24,365 bases of DNA from Candidatus Nomurabacteria bacterium (GCA_943355135.1 CALREG010000008.1:1-24365); one strand, 5' to 3'; numbered from the stretch's first letter, positions 1-7,257 are shown. Numbers and translations are program-made. Notes: generated from the letters alone by a model not told the origin.

Positions 1-2556
1 CTTGGCAATAGTAGTAGAAGAGTTTGCAAAGTAGTTTGCTGACGTGGTGGAGAATGCTAGACCAAGCGAAGAGTAGTAATCAGCGGAGGTGGTGGAGAAG
101 AAGTTGTTTTGCGTCTTCCAGTAGTCGGTCGACGTGGTTGAGAACGCAAGTCCGAGCGAAGAGTAGTAGGAGGCAGAGGTAGTCGAGAAGAAGTAACCCT
201 TGTCAAAAAGACCAAGGCTGGTGGTCGAGATTCTGCTGTTGAAAGAGTTCCAGTCAGTACTCGAGAGATAGCCGTTTGCAGAAGCACTGGACTGTGTGAT
301 TGAAAGTGTAGAACCCGAGAAGCTGAGCGGTGCAGAAACGCTGGTGAGTTGCGCTACACCCGAAGCATTGGTCGAGAGTAGGGTGCCGGGGAGCAAAGAG
401 ATGGTGAGGTTGCTGGTTGATGCAGTACCTGAGTAGAGCGTTCCGCTGACACTGAGTGCGGTTGATGATGCATACGCGATCTGCGAGGTGCTCGACGCCT
501 GCAAGCCGTTTTGGAACCAGATTGGGGTTGAGGTTGCGTTGGCAAGTGCGCCAAAGTTGGTGGTCGGTGTGTAGGAGAAGGTGCCGCCGCCAGAGCCACA
601 GCTCGTGGTCGTGACCGAGCCAGAAGAGTTGACCGTGAGGCAGGAGCCGGCCGAACCGCCGAGGGATGAAATAGTGAGGTTAGTGGTTGATGCAGTGCCC
701 GAGTACAGCGTGCCGCTTACGCTGAGTGCGGTTGATGATGCGAAGTTGATTGTCTGGAGCGCAGTAAAGGTGTTTGCGGTGTAGGTTTTGGCAATCGTGG
801 TTGATGCGGCAACGTACGTGTTGACCCGCGCATCGGTGTAGTAGAGATTAGAGCCTTCAGCGAGCGCTGTGGTGGTAGTGGCAAACCATGCGCTCAACGC
901 AAACTTTGCATCAAGCGCCGACTGCAGGTCGCTCTGATTGCTCAGTGTGCCGGTGATGTTGCCCCATGCCGCGCTCGTAATACCGAGTGATGAGGTCGCG
1001 GTGAGTGTGTATCCACCCGACGCGTTGCCGAGTAGTACTTGGCCATATGCGGGCGCACTCGTGAGTCCAGTGCCACCGTACACAACGCCGATTGAGGTGG
1101 TGGCCGACACTGCGCCATTGTTGGCCTGCAGCGGACCGTTGAGCGAGGCGATGTAGAGTGTGCCGCTGATAGTCTGCGCGGTCGATGATGCATATGGAAA
1201 TACTGACGCAATGGTAGAGGTCGCCGTAAAGCGCGGCGCAGTGAGATTGTTGTAGGTAGTTACCGCTCCACGGAAGAGTGAGGAGCCGACCACCTCAAAA
1301 ATATTGCCGGTGGTAGAAGTTGCGGTAGCACCAATGACCAACACATGCGTCGTGTCAGCTTCAACAATAGCGAGGTTGTCCGAAGTGGTTGCAAACGCGC
1401 TGGCACCCCCACTGCCGCCACTGTTTGCTGCCCATGCTGGCAGGCCGCCAGAAACCTTGAGTATTTGGTTGGCGCTACCAATCGGGAGCTTTGCCAAAAC
1501 ACCCGAGCTGTTTGCATACAAAATATCGCCTGCCGTGTAAGAAGTGATGCCGGTACCGCCGTACACCGTACTGATAGAGGTAGTCGCGGGGAAGTAGTTT
1601 AGTGCCGGTATATCAGAGGCAGTAAGACCCGCAATGCCGTTGACCGTAAGGTTGGTAATGGTGACATCGTTTAATTTATTAATCGGTGCTGAAGCAGGAG
1701 CAACGTTGCCACCACCTGCGGCGATGTACTGCGGCGTCGGAGTACTGTTGTTGCTGTTTGCAAAAATGAGTGCGCGAAGCGAGTTGTCCAACTGCTGGAT
1801 GCTCGCAGTGAGCATCTGCTGAGTCACCGCATCTTGTGCAACAACGCGTTCAATGATGCGCTCGCGTATCGGATATACATTTTGGATAGTCGTCGCCGCG
1901 GCTGCAGTCAGCGGTGTTTGTGGAGTAGTAGAAGCTTGAGCAATAACCGGCGCTTGAGGAATTGCTTCAGGAATAGTTTTTGCAGGCGGTGTTTGTGCAA
2001 CCGTAGTACCCTTGCTGAAAAGTCCTGCAATAAATTTCTGCAGCGCCCCACCAAGGTCGGCTATCTGCAACTGTGCACCGGTGCCAAAGAAGGGCGACTC
2101 AACTTGGCCCAAAGCAGCCACTTGCGAGCGATTGGCCGCAAAGGACCCTCCGCTCAAAAGTGCACTACCGCCCGAGACCAGTGCACCGAGTGCCAGACTG
2201 GCACAAAGAGCAAGCGCGGCATGCTTAAACGAGGGTACATGTCCGAGTAACTTTTTGCCGAATACACTTGTATTTACAAGCGAGTTCGGCTGATTAAAAT
2301 TCTTATTTTCTTGCTTGCGGATCTGCGAAAGTTCTTTGGCGCGCTCTGTTTTTGACTCAAGTCGTGCTACTTCAAACAGCGCGATAGATTCCGGATCAAC
2401 AAACCACCCCCCATTTTCCCTTATTCCTACGAGTTTTCCTTCGCGGCAGAGTTTTCCGACATAATCGGGCGCGCAAGAAAGTTTTTTTGCAGCATCGCGG
2501 GCGGAAATAAAAGATTTTCCGTCTGCTCCAAATATTATTTTTTGAGTTTGCTTCAT
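1..2556 (-). CDS. Giant surface fibre-like protein with N-terminal HTH domain (3' end outside window)
   Basis: The reading frame is open for 852 codons from the ATG at 2554-2556 to the left edge, so the C-terminus is missing. Residues 13-62 resemble an excisionase/MerR-type helix-turn-helix (FISARDAAKK, DYVGKL, GGWFVDPES). Residues 111-140 form one hydrophobic segment, predicted to span the membrane with the N-terminus inside. The remaining 700+ residues are Ser/Thr/Ala/Gly-rich and carry motifs familiar from phage tail fibres and CPR surface proteins: VYGGTGITS (331-339) and VYGGTGLTS (492-500), WGNITGTLSNQSDLQ (531-545), LYYTDAR (571-577) and YLSSTDWNSFNS (763-774). Internal repeats occur at 606-635/695-725 and 789-817/819-847. 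No enzymatic motif is visible. I infer an extracellular fibre or adhesin anchored by the N-terminal membrane segment; the role of an HTH on a surface protein is unknown. The next gene upstream has the same N-terminal domain. Confidence 0.85.
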   Translation of the reverse strand, partial: MKQTQKIIFGADGKSFISARDAAKKLSCAPDYVGKLCREGKLVGIRENGGWFVDPESIALFEVARLESKTERAKELSQIRKQENKNFNQPNSLVNTSVFGKKLLGHVPSFKHAALALCASLALGALVSGGSALLSGGSFAANRSQVAALGQVESPFFGTGAQLQIADLGGALQKFIAGLFSKGTTVAQTPPAKTIPEAIPQAPVIAQASTTPQTPLTAAAATTIQNVYPIRERIIERVVAQDAVTQQMLTASIQQLDNSLRALIFANSNNSTPTPQYIAAGGGNVAPASAPINKLNDVTITNLTVNGIAGLTASDIPALNYFPATTSISTVYGGTGITSYTAGDILYANSSGVLAKLPIGSANQILKVSGGLPAWAANSGGSGGASAFATTSDNLAIVEADTTHVLVIGATATSTTGNIFEVVGSSLFRGAVTTYNNLTAPRFTATSTIASVFPYASSTAQTISGTLYIASLNGPLQANNGAVSATTSIGVVYGGTGLTSAPAYGQVLLGNASGGYTLTATSSLGITSAAWGNITGTLSNQSDLQSALDAKFALSAWFATTTTALAEGSNLYYTDARVNTYVAASTTIAKTYTANTFTALQTINFASSTALSVSGTLYSGTASTTNLTISSLGGSAGSCLTVNSSGSVTTTSCGSGGGTFSYTPTTNFGALANATSTPIWFQNGLQASSTSQIAYASSTALSVSGTLYSGTASTSNLTISLLPGTLLSTNASGVAQLTSVSAPLSFSGSTLSITQSSASANGYLSSTDWNSFNSRISTTSLGLFDKGYFFSTTSASYYSSLGLAFSTTSTDYWKTQNNFFSTTSADYYSSLGLAFSTTSANYFANSSTTIAK
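15..192 (-). repeat. Tandem 30-codon repeat in the fibre gene
   Basis: Two adjacent 30-residue units (residues 789-818 and 819-848) share the pattern FFSTTSAxYYSSLGLAFSTT followed by SxxY. The array reaches to within 15 bases of the left edge, so more copies may follow outside the window. A regular period of this kind fits a beta-rich fibre shaft. Confidence 0.75.
382..741 (-). repeat. Two copies of a ~30-codon repeat within the fibre gene
   Basis: Bases 652-741 and 382-474 encode near-identical segments of about 30 residues, each containing ASSTALSVSGTLYSGTAST followed by NLTIS. The intervening sequence is unrelated. The DNA is also conserved between the copies, which suggests recent duplication or recombination within the fibre region. 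Confidence 0.75.
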
Positions 2557-2610
2557 TGTCCGAAAAATCTTTTGTTTGAACGGTGAGTTCGGTTGTTCGT
2601 TACTAAGATA

Positions 2611-2616
2611 ATTATA
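2611..2616 (-). promoter_or_regulatory. Probable -10 box (TATAAT) for the fibre gene
   Basis: A consensus TATAAT lies on the minus strand 54 bases before the fibre start codon. The -35 position holds only a poor match (GCGTCA, spacer 17). If used, it gives a leader of roughly 45-50 bases. No Shine-Dalgarno sequence is visible before the ATG. Confidence 0.4.
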
Positions 2617-2782
2617 TTTCTACCGAGGCTATTTGACGCATAAAAATAATTCTCAATCTGTGGATATGGTGTAATACAAAAAGAAAAATAACCTTACGCT
2701 GTATGGTCAAAAATCAATACACCAAAAAAAATATGTGCCGGTATTTTTTAAAAAATAACCGACGCAAAAAAATCAAAAAATA

Positions 2783-2802
2783 CGGCAAGAATAGTTTTGC
2801 CG
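2783..2802 (-). terminator. Weak intrinsic-terminator-like hairpin
   Basis: A 6-bp stem CGGCAA/TTGCCG with an 8-base loop is followed on the minus strand by TATTTTTTGATTTTTTT. It lies downstream of the stronger terminator at 2898-2929, so it is either a back-up or the end of an unrecognised short transcript. Confidence 0.35.
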
Positions 2803-2897
2803 AGATGTCGTTGTAAACAAAAGAGATATCGGTATAGCCTATCCGAGATATCGCCTAACAGAGCCATAATCTCGGCTCTCTATTTCTAAACAAAAAT

Positions 2898-2929
2898 AAA
2901 AACTCCATCCGGTAGCGGATGGAGTTTTT
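2898..2929 (-). terminator. Strong bidirectional intrinsic terminator after the HTH-membrane protein gene
   Basis: A 14-bp perfect stem, AAAAACTCCATCCG paired with its complement, has the tetraloop GTAG and U-rich tails on both strands. It lies 57 bases after the stop codon of the minus-strand gene at 2986-3783. It separates that gene from the fibre gene, so the two are probably transcribed independently. Confidence 0.9.
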
Positions 2930-2985
2930 CTTCTTTTTGATCAAAAATTGCTTGATTTGACAGCATTCTTAAATGATGTCGAGTG

Positions 2986-3783
2986 TTACCAATTGATGCT
3001 GTATGACACTGCCGCGGCATTCCCCTCGATAATTGTGACATTTACAGTCGTCACACTTGACACGACTGCTGAAAAAACAAAAATTGCAATACCGAGTGTT
3101 GCGAAGCCTGCGATACGCAACGTGCGTGCGCGGCGCGACGGTCGCAGAGTGTTTGCTACTTTTATTTCCTCTACGCTCCCCTCTTCTACTTCTACAATCC
3201 GAGATTGCGTTATGTCCTTTCGTATCTCGGGCAAACTGGGCGCGTCGTCTGCGTAATAACGCAATCCTCCCTCCGTACGCTTGGGCGCTTCTTCCTTCTT
3301 TACAATGTGTAGCGGCACATGATGCGGCGCTTCTACTACTTCTTTTTTTATTGCAACGACTACAGGCTCAACTTCTTTTTCTTTTATTCTTTCAGGTTCA
3401 ACAACAACTACAACCGGTTCAACTTTTTCTTCTATAACTTCTGGAATAATTTCTGCAACAACCTCCTCGACAACCACTACTGGAGCAACTACTTCAGGTG
3501 TAGGTGTAGGTTGCTGGGCAAAAGTCTGGCCTGCCGAGCCTTTTAGCTCGGACAGGAGATCCGAGGACTTTTGACTGGCAACCTGCACCGGAGCTTCAAT
3601 GCCCTCCCCGCTCAAATAAATATCAAACGACTCGGCATCCACATACCACGCGCGGCCGACCTTTTGGCCGACCACTTTGCCACCGCGTATCAGCTGGCCG
3701 ATATAGTCCGATGTGTAGCCATTATCACGCGCAATGCGGCGTGACGAGATAAATCGCTTCCCCGATATTTGGAGCTCGTCCAT
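2986..3783 (-). CDS. Single-pass membrane protein with N-terminal HTH domain
   Basis: This is a 265-residue protein of unknown function. Residues 8-57 match the N-terminal domain of the fibre protein (GKRFISSRRIA, DYIGQL, AWYVDAES), an excisionase-like helix-turn-helix pattern. Residues 95-155 form a Val/Glu/Pro-rich low-complexity linker with repeated EPVVV units. Residues 180-212 are acidic, followed by a basic stretch RPSRRARTLR. Residues 223-245 form one transmembrane helix, leaving about 20 residues outside. The predicted topology places the HTH in the cytoplasm. A likely promoter (TTGCCG, 16-base spacer, TATACT) puts the transcription start close to the ATG. A strong terminator follows. 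It could be a membrane-tethered regulator or a structural partner of the fibre; the HTH may serve protein contacts rather than DNA binding. Confidence 0.85.
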   Translation of the reverse strand: MDELQISGKRFISSRRIARDNGYTSDYIGQLIRGGKVVGQKVGRAWYVDAESFDIYLSGEGIEAPVQVASQKSSDLLSELKGSAGQTFAQQPTPTPEVVAPVVVVEEVVAEIIPEVIEEKVEPVVVVVEPERIKEKEVEPVVVAIKKEVVEAPHHVPLHIVKKEEAPKRTEGGLRYYADDAPSLPEIRKDITQSRIVEVEEGSVEEIKVANTLRPSRRARTLRIAGFATLGIAIFVFSAVVSSVTTVNVTIIEGNAAAVSYSINW

Positions 3784-3793
3784 ACGTGCCCCA

Positions 3794-3821
3794 AGTATAC
3801 CCCGTTAGATATTCTCGGCAA
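3794..3821 (-). promoter_or_regulatory. Promoter of the HTH-membrane protein gene
   Basis: On the minus strand, TTGCCG (-35-like), a 16-base spacer and TATACT (-10, bases 3794-3799) precede the start codon, with only 10 bases between the -10 box and the ATG. This fits a leaderless or nearly leaderless mRNA. The spacer is one arm of the 14-base inverted repeat described separately. Confidence 0.5.
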
Positions 3822-3867
3822 GAAAAGATACCCACCTCGAATATGAAGTGGGGTATCTAACGGGGTA
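3798..3867. repeat. Inverted-repeat element with core CCCCGTTAGA
   Basis: Two perfectly complementary 14-base arms (TACCCCGTTAGATA at 3798-3811 and its complement at 3854-3867) enclose a second hairpin at 3827-3857. The same 10-base core occurs as a palindrome inside gatB at 4871-4899. The element lies in the 89 bases between gatB and the next gene and overlaps both the gatB terminator and the next promoter. Confidence 0.8.
3821..3857 (-). terminator. Intrinsic terminator of the gatB operon
   Basis: On the minus strand the stem GATACCC/GGGTATC, extended to 9 bp with one bulge, is followed by TTTTCTT. It begins 16 bases after the gatB stop. It shares GATA with the outer inverted repeat, so the two foldings may compete. 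Confidence 0.7.
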
Positions 3868-3872
3868 GACTA

Positions 3873-5270
3873 CTAGCCGAGAACCTTTTGTATAGCAGCG
3901 CGGAGTGCCTGTGGATTGCCCCTACCCTTAGAGAGCTTCATCCCCTGTCCTACCAAAAACTGCAGTGCACTCTCCTTGCCCGCTTTATACTCGGCGGCTA
4001 CCCCTGCATGCCCCTCAACCACTTGTTTTGCAATATCCAAAAGTGCCCCTTCATCACTCTCTTGTAAATAGTCCTTCGATAGCTCCCGAACACTCCCCTT
4101 GCCGGCAAGTACTCCCAGCAGAGTATCTTTTGCTCCGCGCGAAGAGAGCTTGCCCTCGGAGAGCATGGCTATAAGCAGTGACAATTCCTTAGGCGCAATA
4201 GCAGAAGCATTGCCCGCCAAATCGTTGGCGACATAGTTTGCAGTGGTGAGTATGCGCGAGTCACCGGCAGCGAGTCCATCAATAGCGGCATCAAACAATG
4301 TCCCCGACGCGGGTTGTGTCACAAACATATCCGCATCATCACTTTTAAGCCCGAGTGCCACATAGCGCGCACGACGCCCAGAGGGCAACTCCGGCAGTGA
4401 GATATCGGTAAGGTCAGGAATTTCTGACAGGCGCAAACTCGGCAGGTCGGGGTCGGGGAAATAGCGGTAGTCTGCGGACCCTTCTTTCTTGCGCTGACTG
4501 AAGGTCTGCTCGGCAGCCTCGTCCCAACCGCGGGTCTCTTGCAGCACTTCCCCGCCGCTCTCCAAAAGAGCTTCTTGGCGAGCTGCCTCAAAAGCGATAG
4601 CTCGTTCAACCGAGCGGAAGGAGTTGAGATTTTTGACCTCAACTTTGGTGCCTAGATTCTCGTCCTTGCTCACCGAGATGTTTGCCTCGACGCGCATCTC
4701 GCCTTTCTCCATATTTGCCTCCCCTGCTCCGAGCGTACGGAGCAAAAGCTGAAGCTCGCGAGCAAAGACGCCCGCCTGCTCGGGTGTATGTATAACTGGT
4801 TCAGTAACGAGTTCCATCAAAGGCACGCCCGCACGGTTGTAATCAACCAAACTTCTGTCGCCCTCGCCTGCCCCGTTAGAAGCTTGCTTTCTAATGGGGT
4901 GCTGCGAGCGAGCGGTGTCCTCCTCGAGATGTATGCGCGTGAGCGCCACTCCTGCAAGCGAGCCACCACTAACTAGTGGGTGCTTGTACTGACTAATTTG
5001 ATAGCCCTTTGGGATGTCAGGATAAAAATAGTTCTTGCGATCAAACAGGGTCAAGTCGGCGAGCACTCCTCCGACCGCCTTCCCCACCATCAAGACTTTG
5101 CGCACCGCTTCTTTGTTTATGACCGGCAGTGTCCCCGGATGTGCCAAGCACACCGGACAAACCGCCACATTAGGTGCGTGCTCGTCCGCATTGTTGCGGC
5201 AGGCACAAAACATCTTGGTGTTTGTTTTGAGTTCGGCGTGGACTTCCAAACCGACCGTGACCTTATACAT
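3873..5270 (-). CDS. gatB: Aspartyl/glutamyl-tRNA amidotransferase subunit B
   Basis: GatB is the kinase/tRNA-binding subunit of the GatCAB amidotransferase, which converts Glu-tRNA(Gln) or Asp-tRNA(Asn) to the amide form in the cytoplasm. The 465 residues begin with the family signature VGLEVHAELKT. They contain the CxC and CxxC zinc-site pattern (FCAC, CPVC), HLEEDTAR, LVDYNRAGVPLMELVTEP, DYRYFPDPDLP and a C-terminal YqeY-like region ending near FLVGQGMKLSKGRGNPQ. Length is normal. gatA and gatC are not in the window. It is the last gene of the ccdA-obgE-gatB run, 21 bases after obgE. Residues 125-134 (PIRKQASNGA) look like an in-frame 30-base insertion encoded by a palindrome, in a surface loop that is about ten residues shorter in typical GatB as I recall it. 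Function should be intact. Confidence 0.95.
   Translation of the reverse strand: MYKVTVGLEVHAELKTNTKMFCACRNNADEHAPNVAVCPVCLAHPGTLPVINKEAVRKVLMVGKAVGGVLADLTLFDRKNYFYPDIPKGYQISQYKHPLVSGGSLAGVALTRIHLEEDTARSQHPIRKQASNGAGEGDRSLVDYNRAGVPLMELVTEPVIHTPEQAGVFARELQLLLRTLGAGEANMEKGEMRVEANISVSKDENLGTKVEVKNLNSFRSVERAIAFEAARQEALLESGGEVLQETRGWDEAAEQTFSQRKKEGSADYRYFPDPDLPSLRLSEIPDLTDISLPELPSGRRARYVALGLKSDDADMFVTQPASGTLFDAAIDGLAAGDSRILTTANYVANDLAGNASAIAPKELSLLIAMLSEGKLSSRGAKDTLLGVLAGKGSVRELSKDYLQESDEGALLDIAKQVVEGHAGVAAEYKAGKESALQFLVGQGMKLSKGRGNPQALRAAIQKVLG
4869..4899. repeat. Palindromic 30-base insertion inside gatB
   Basis: Arms at 4871-4881 (CCCCGTTAGAA) and 4889-4899 pair over 11 positions with one G-T wobble and a 7-base loop. 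The first ten bases are identical to the arm of the intergenic element at 3800-3809. The matching ten codons (4869-4898) encode PIRKQASNGA, extra residues between the conserved HLEED and LVDYNRAG blocks. Confidence 0.65.
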
Positions 5271-5291
5271 ATACAGCAGAATACCCTAGGG

Positions 5292-6266
5292 CTATAGCGC
5301 CCGCAACGTTTTGACCAGTTGGTCAGCGAGCGCTTTGACCTGCGCATCGTCTAAAACAGAGACGGTAATAACCTCGGCACCTTTGGTCGAAAACTCCTTT
5401 ACCTTCTCTTCTATATAGGCGCTGTCGCGCGTGTCCGACTTCGTCAAGACGATAATCTCGGGCTTAGTAGACAAATCGGTCCCCTCAAAGCTGTCTAGCT
5501 CCTTGCGTACCGTGCGGTAGTCCTCCATAGGAGTCTCGGATTCCAGAGATACGCAATGGAGCAAGAGTTTGGTACGGGCAATGTGCCGAAGAAATTTAGA
5601 ACCCAGGCCCTTCCCCGCCGAGGCACCCTCAATCAGGCCGGGGATATCCGCAAGGATAAAACCGTAGAGTGCGCCGAGGTTTGGGTCGAGTGTCGTAAAG
5701 GCGTATGCCCCCACCTTGGCCGTGGCTCCCGTGAGCGCATTTAAGAGCGAGCTCTTGCCTGCGTTAGGCAAGCCCACGAGACCTGCGCTCGCTATAAGCC
5801 GCAGTTCTATACGCAAAGTCGCCTCTTCGCCCGGGAGCCCGGGCGTGCATTCCATGGGGCTGGTGTTGACCGACGATTTAAACACCGCATTGCCCGCGCC
5901 GCCGCGGCCACCCTTGAGCACGAGCTTTTGCTCACCCTCTTCCATCAGCTCGTGCACCTCGCCGGTTGCGGTGTTTTCTACAATTGAGCCGACTGGCAAA
6001 TCAATAACCAAATCTTTGCCGCCTTTGCCGTCGCAGTTGAGACTCTGACCGTCCTCACCGTTCTCGGCTTGAAATTTCTTTTCGCCGCGATAGCGCCCAA
6101 GCAGAGACATGTCGCGCACCCCGCGGATGCTTATGTCGCCGCCGTTGCCGCCGTTGCCGCCCGCAGGGCCGGAGTACTCGCGGCCTTTTAGGTGCAGCCA
6201 GCGTACGACGCCATCGCCGCCCTTGCCGGCTCGCGCCAGTATTGTAAGTTCATCAACGAGAGACAT
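5292..6266 (-). CDS. obgE: Obg-family GTPase
   Basis: Obg is an essential ribosome-associated GTPase acting in 50S assembly and stress control. The start is placed at the ATG at 6264-6266 (MSLVDELTILARAGKGGDG) because the Obg N-terminal fold begins there; 24 further in-frame codons upstream are an artefact that overlaps the preceding gene. The Gly-rich Obg domain covers residues 1-158 (YSGPAGGNGGNGGD, GGRGGAGN). The G domain shows GLPNAGKS (165-172), TT (191-192), DIPG (207-210) and TKSD (275-278). At 324 residues it is shorter than the proteins of E. coli (390) or B. subtilis (428) because the C-terminal extension is absent. It begins one base after the stop of the small membrane protein gene, suggesting translational coupling. 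Confidence 0.95.
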   Translation of the reverse strand: MSLVDELTILARAGKGGDGVVRWLHLKGREYSGPAGGNGGNGGDISIRGVRDMSLLGRYRGEKKFQAENGEDGQSLNCDGKGGKDLVIDLPVGSIVENTATGEVHELMEEGEQKLVLKGGRGGAGNAVFKSSVNTSPMECTPGLPGEEATLRIELRLIASAGLVGLPNAGKSSLLNALTGATAKVGAYAFTTLDPNLGALYGFILADIPGLIEGASAGKGLGSKFLRHIARTKLLLHCVSLESETPMEDYRTVRKELDSFEGTDLSTKPEIIVLTKSDTRDSAYIEEKVKEFSTKGAEVITVSVLDDAQVKALADQLVKTLRAL

Positions 6267-6267
6267 A

Positions 6268-6471
6268 TTAAAAAAGATTGAGGAAGTACGCCGCGCCGAC
6301 CGCCAACACAACCAACCCAACAAGGAGCGCGCGGGCAATCAGACCAAACAAGCCGTAGGCAGCAGCGAGTATGAGCGCCACCGTGCGGTAGGGCGCCAAC
6401 GCAGGCACGTACATCGTTACCACCAATATGACGGCCACAAGTAGGGCGGTGCGGAGAAGCGCTTTTATCAT
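6268..6471 (-). CDS. Small hydrophobic membrane protein of unknown function
   Basis: This 67-residue protein is almost entirely hydrophobic, with probable membrane helices at about residues 5-25, 30-46 and 48-66. No family is recognised. It starts 17 bases after the ccdA stop and ends one base before the obgE start, so its position in the operon supports it as a real gene. No Shine-Dalgarno sequence is evident. Whether it assists CcdA or is unrelated cannot be told. Confidence 0.65.
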   Translation of the reverse strand: MIKALLRTALLVAVILVVTMYVPALAPYRTVALILAAAYGLFGLIARALLVGLVVLAVGAAYFLNLF

Positions 6472-6488
6472 GAGGCAATGCTACTACG

Positions 6489-7187
6489 TTAGAGGTAGTT
6501 GAGCAACGAAGTGTACCAGGGAATAGCGTGCTCTAACCACCCAATCATAAGACCGCCATTACCCGAGAGCATGAGTGCTCCCACTATCAAAAGTATTACG
6601 CCACCGACATATTGTAGTTTTTGTGCTCCTCCTGCCCATCGCACAAACGTTGCTCCTGCGCGGTCGATAAAAAATGCGGTAAGAAGAAAAGGTATCGCCA
6701 GTCCTATTGAAAAGACCGCCAGTAGCGACGCCCCGAGTGCTGCGGTTGCGGTAGATGAGGCAAACAGGAGGATGGTCCCAAGGATGGGGCCGACGCACGG
6801 GCTCCACCCAAGCGCAAAAAGTGCCCCAATAAGAAATGAGCTGTCTATCCGCCCAACGGTCAGAAACGATGGCAGCGACGCTCGGCGCTCACCAGAGAGC
6901 AGTGGCAGGCGCACGCCCACCATCGTGAGCCCAAAGAGTATGATGACCGCGCCCGCAACACGCCCCAAGAGTACGCGATACGGTCCAACCAACACGCCGA
7001 GCGTGCCTGCAAAGGCACCGAGCAGTATAAAGACCAGCGAGAAGCCGAGCACAAACGCCACCGCGTTTGGCATCACGCGCCCCTTGCCGATAAAGGCCAA
7101 GTAGCTGGGGATAATGGGCAGCGTGCAGGGTGCCAAAAACATTAGCACACCCGCGACAAATGCCCCTGTAAACAGCGCGATATCCAT
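6489..7187 (-). CDS. ccdA: CcdA-type thiol-disulfide transmembrane protein
   Basis: CcdA (a DsbD transmembrane-domain homologue) passes reducing equivalents from cytoplasmic thioredoxin across the membrane to extracytoplasmic thiol proteins. The 232 residues are predicted to form six helices. The two family motifs are present, LAPCTLPIIPSYL (Cys21) and GWSPCVGPILG (Cys131), and these are the expected redox pair. No thioredoxin-like partner is adjacent. It is the first gene of the operon with the small membrane protein, obgE and gatB. A TAGAAT box six bases before the ATG suggests a nearly leaderless transcript, and a palindromic repeat lies about 70 bases upstream. Confidence 0.93.
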   Translation of the reverse strand: MDIALFTGAFVAGVLMFLAPCTLPIIPSYLAFIGKGRVMPNAVAFVLGFSLVFILLGAFAGTLGVLVGPYRVLLGRVAGAVIILFGLTMVGVRLPLLSGERRASLPSFLTVGRIDSSFLIGALFALGWSPCVGPILGTILLFASSTATAALGASLLAVFSIGLAIPFLLTAFFIDRAGATFVRWAGGAQKLQYVGGVILLIVGALMLSGNGGLMIGWLEHAIPWYTSLLNYL

Positions 7188-7193
7188 AACCCT

Positions 7194-7199
7194 ATTCTA
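7194..7199 (-). promoter_or_regulatory. Probable -10 box (TAGAAT) for the ccdA operon
   Basis: TAGAAT matches the consensus at five of six positions and ends six bases before the ATG. TTGGGC lies 18 bases upstream. The region between here and the repeat at 7258 is strongly purine-rich on the minus strand. Confidence 0.4.
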
Positions 7200-7257
7200 C
7201 CTCCACATCCCCTCACCGCCCAACCCTCTTTTCTACATTTTTCCCTTTCCCTCCCTC

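Larger units (their letters stand above)
2557..2897. other. A/T-rich intergenic region with several inverted repeats
   Basis: No convincing ORF is present. Visible elements are a near-palindrome around 2742-2765 (cggtatttttt/aaaaaataaccg), a hairpin at 2783-2802 (CGGCAA/TTGCCG) followed on the minus strand by a T-rich stretch (terminator-like), two gatatc-containing imperfect repeats at 2823-2852, and a 6-bp hairpin at 2860-2879 (AGAGCC/GGCTCT). The stretch between the strong terminator at 2898-2929 and the weaker hairpin at 2783-2802 could hold a small minus-strand RNA, but no clear promoter was found for it. Confidence 0.4.

Noticed and set aside
5825..5842. GC-rich palindrome in obgE (CGCCCGGG/CCCGGGCG)
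   Set aside because: It encodes the conserved PGLPG segment of Obg, so the symmetry follows from the protein sequence.
6499..7104. 201-codon plus-strand ORF opposite ccdA
   Set aside because: Pro/Ser/Arg-rich shadow of a hydrophobic coding strand; ccdA has both catalytic motifs.
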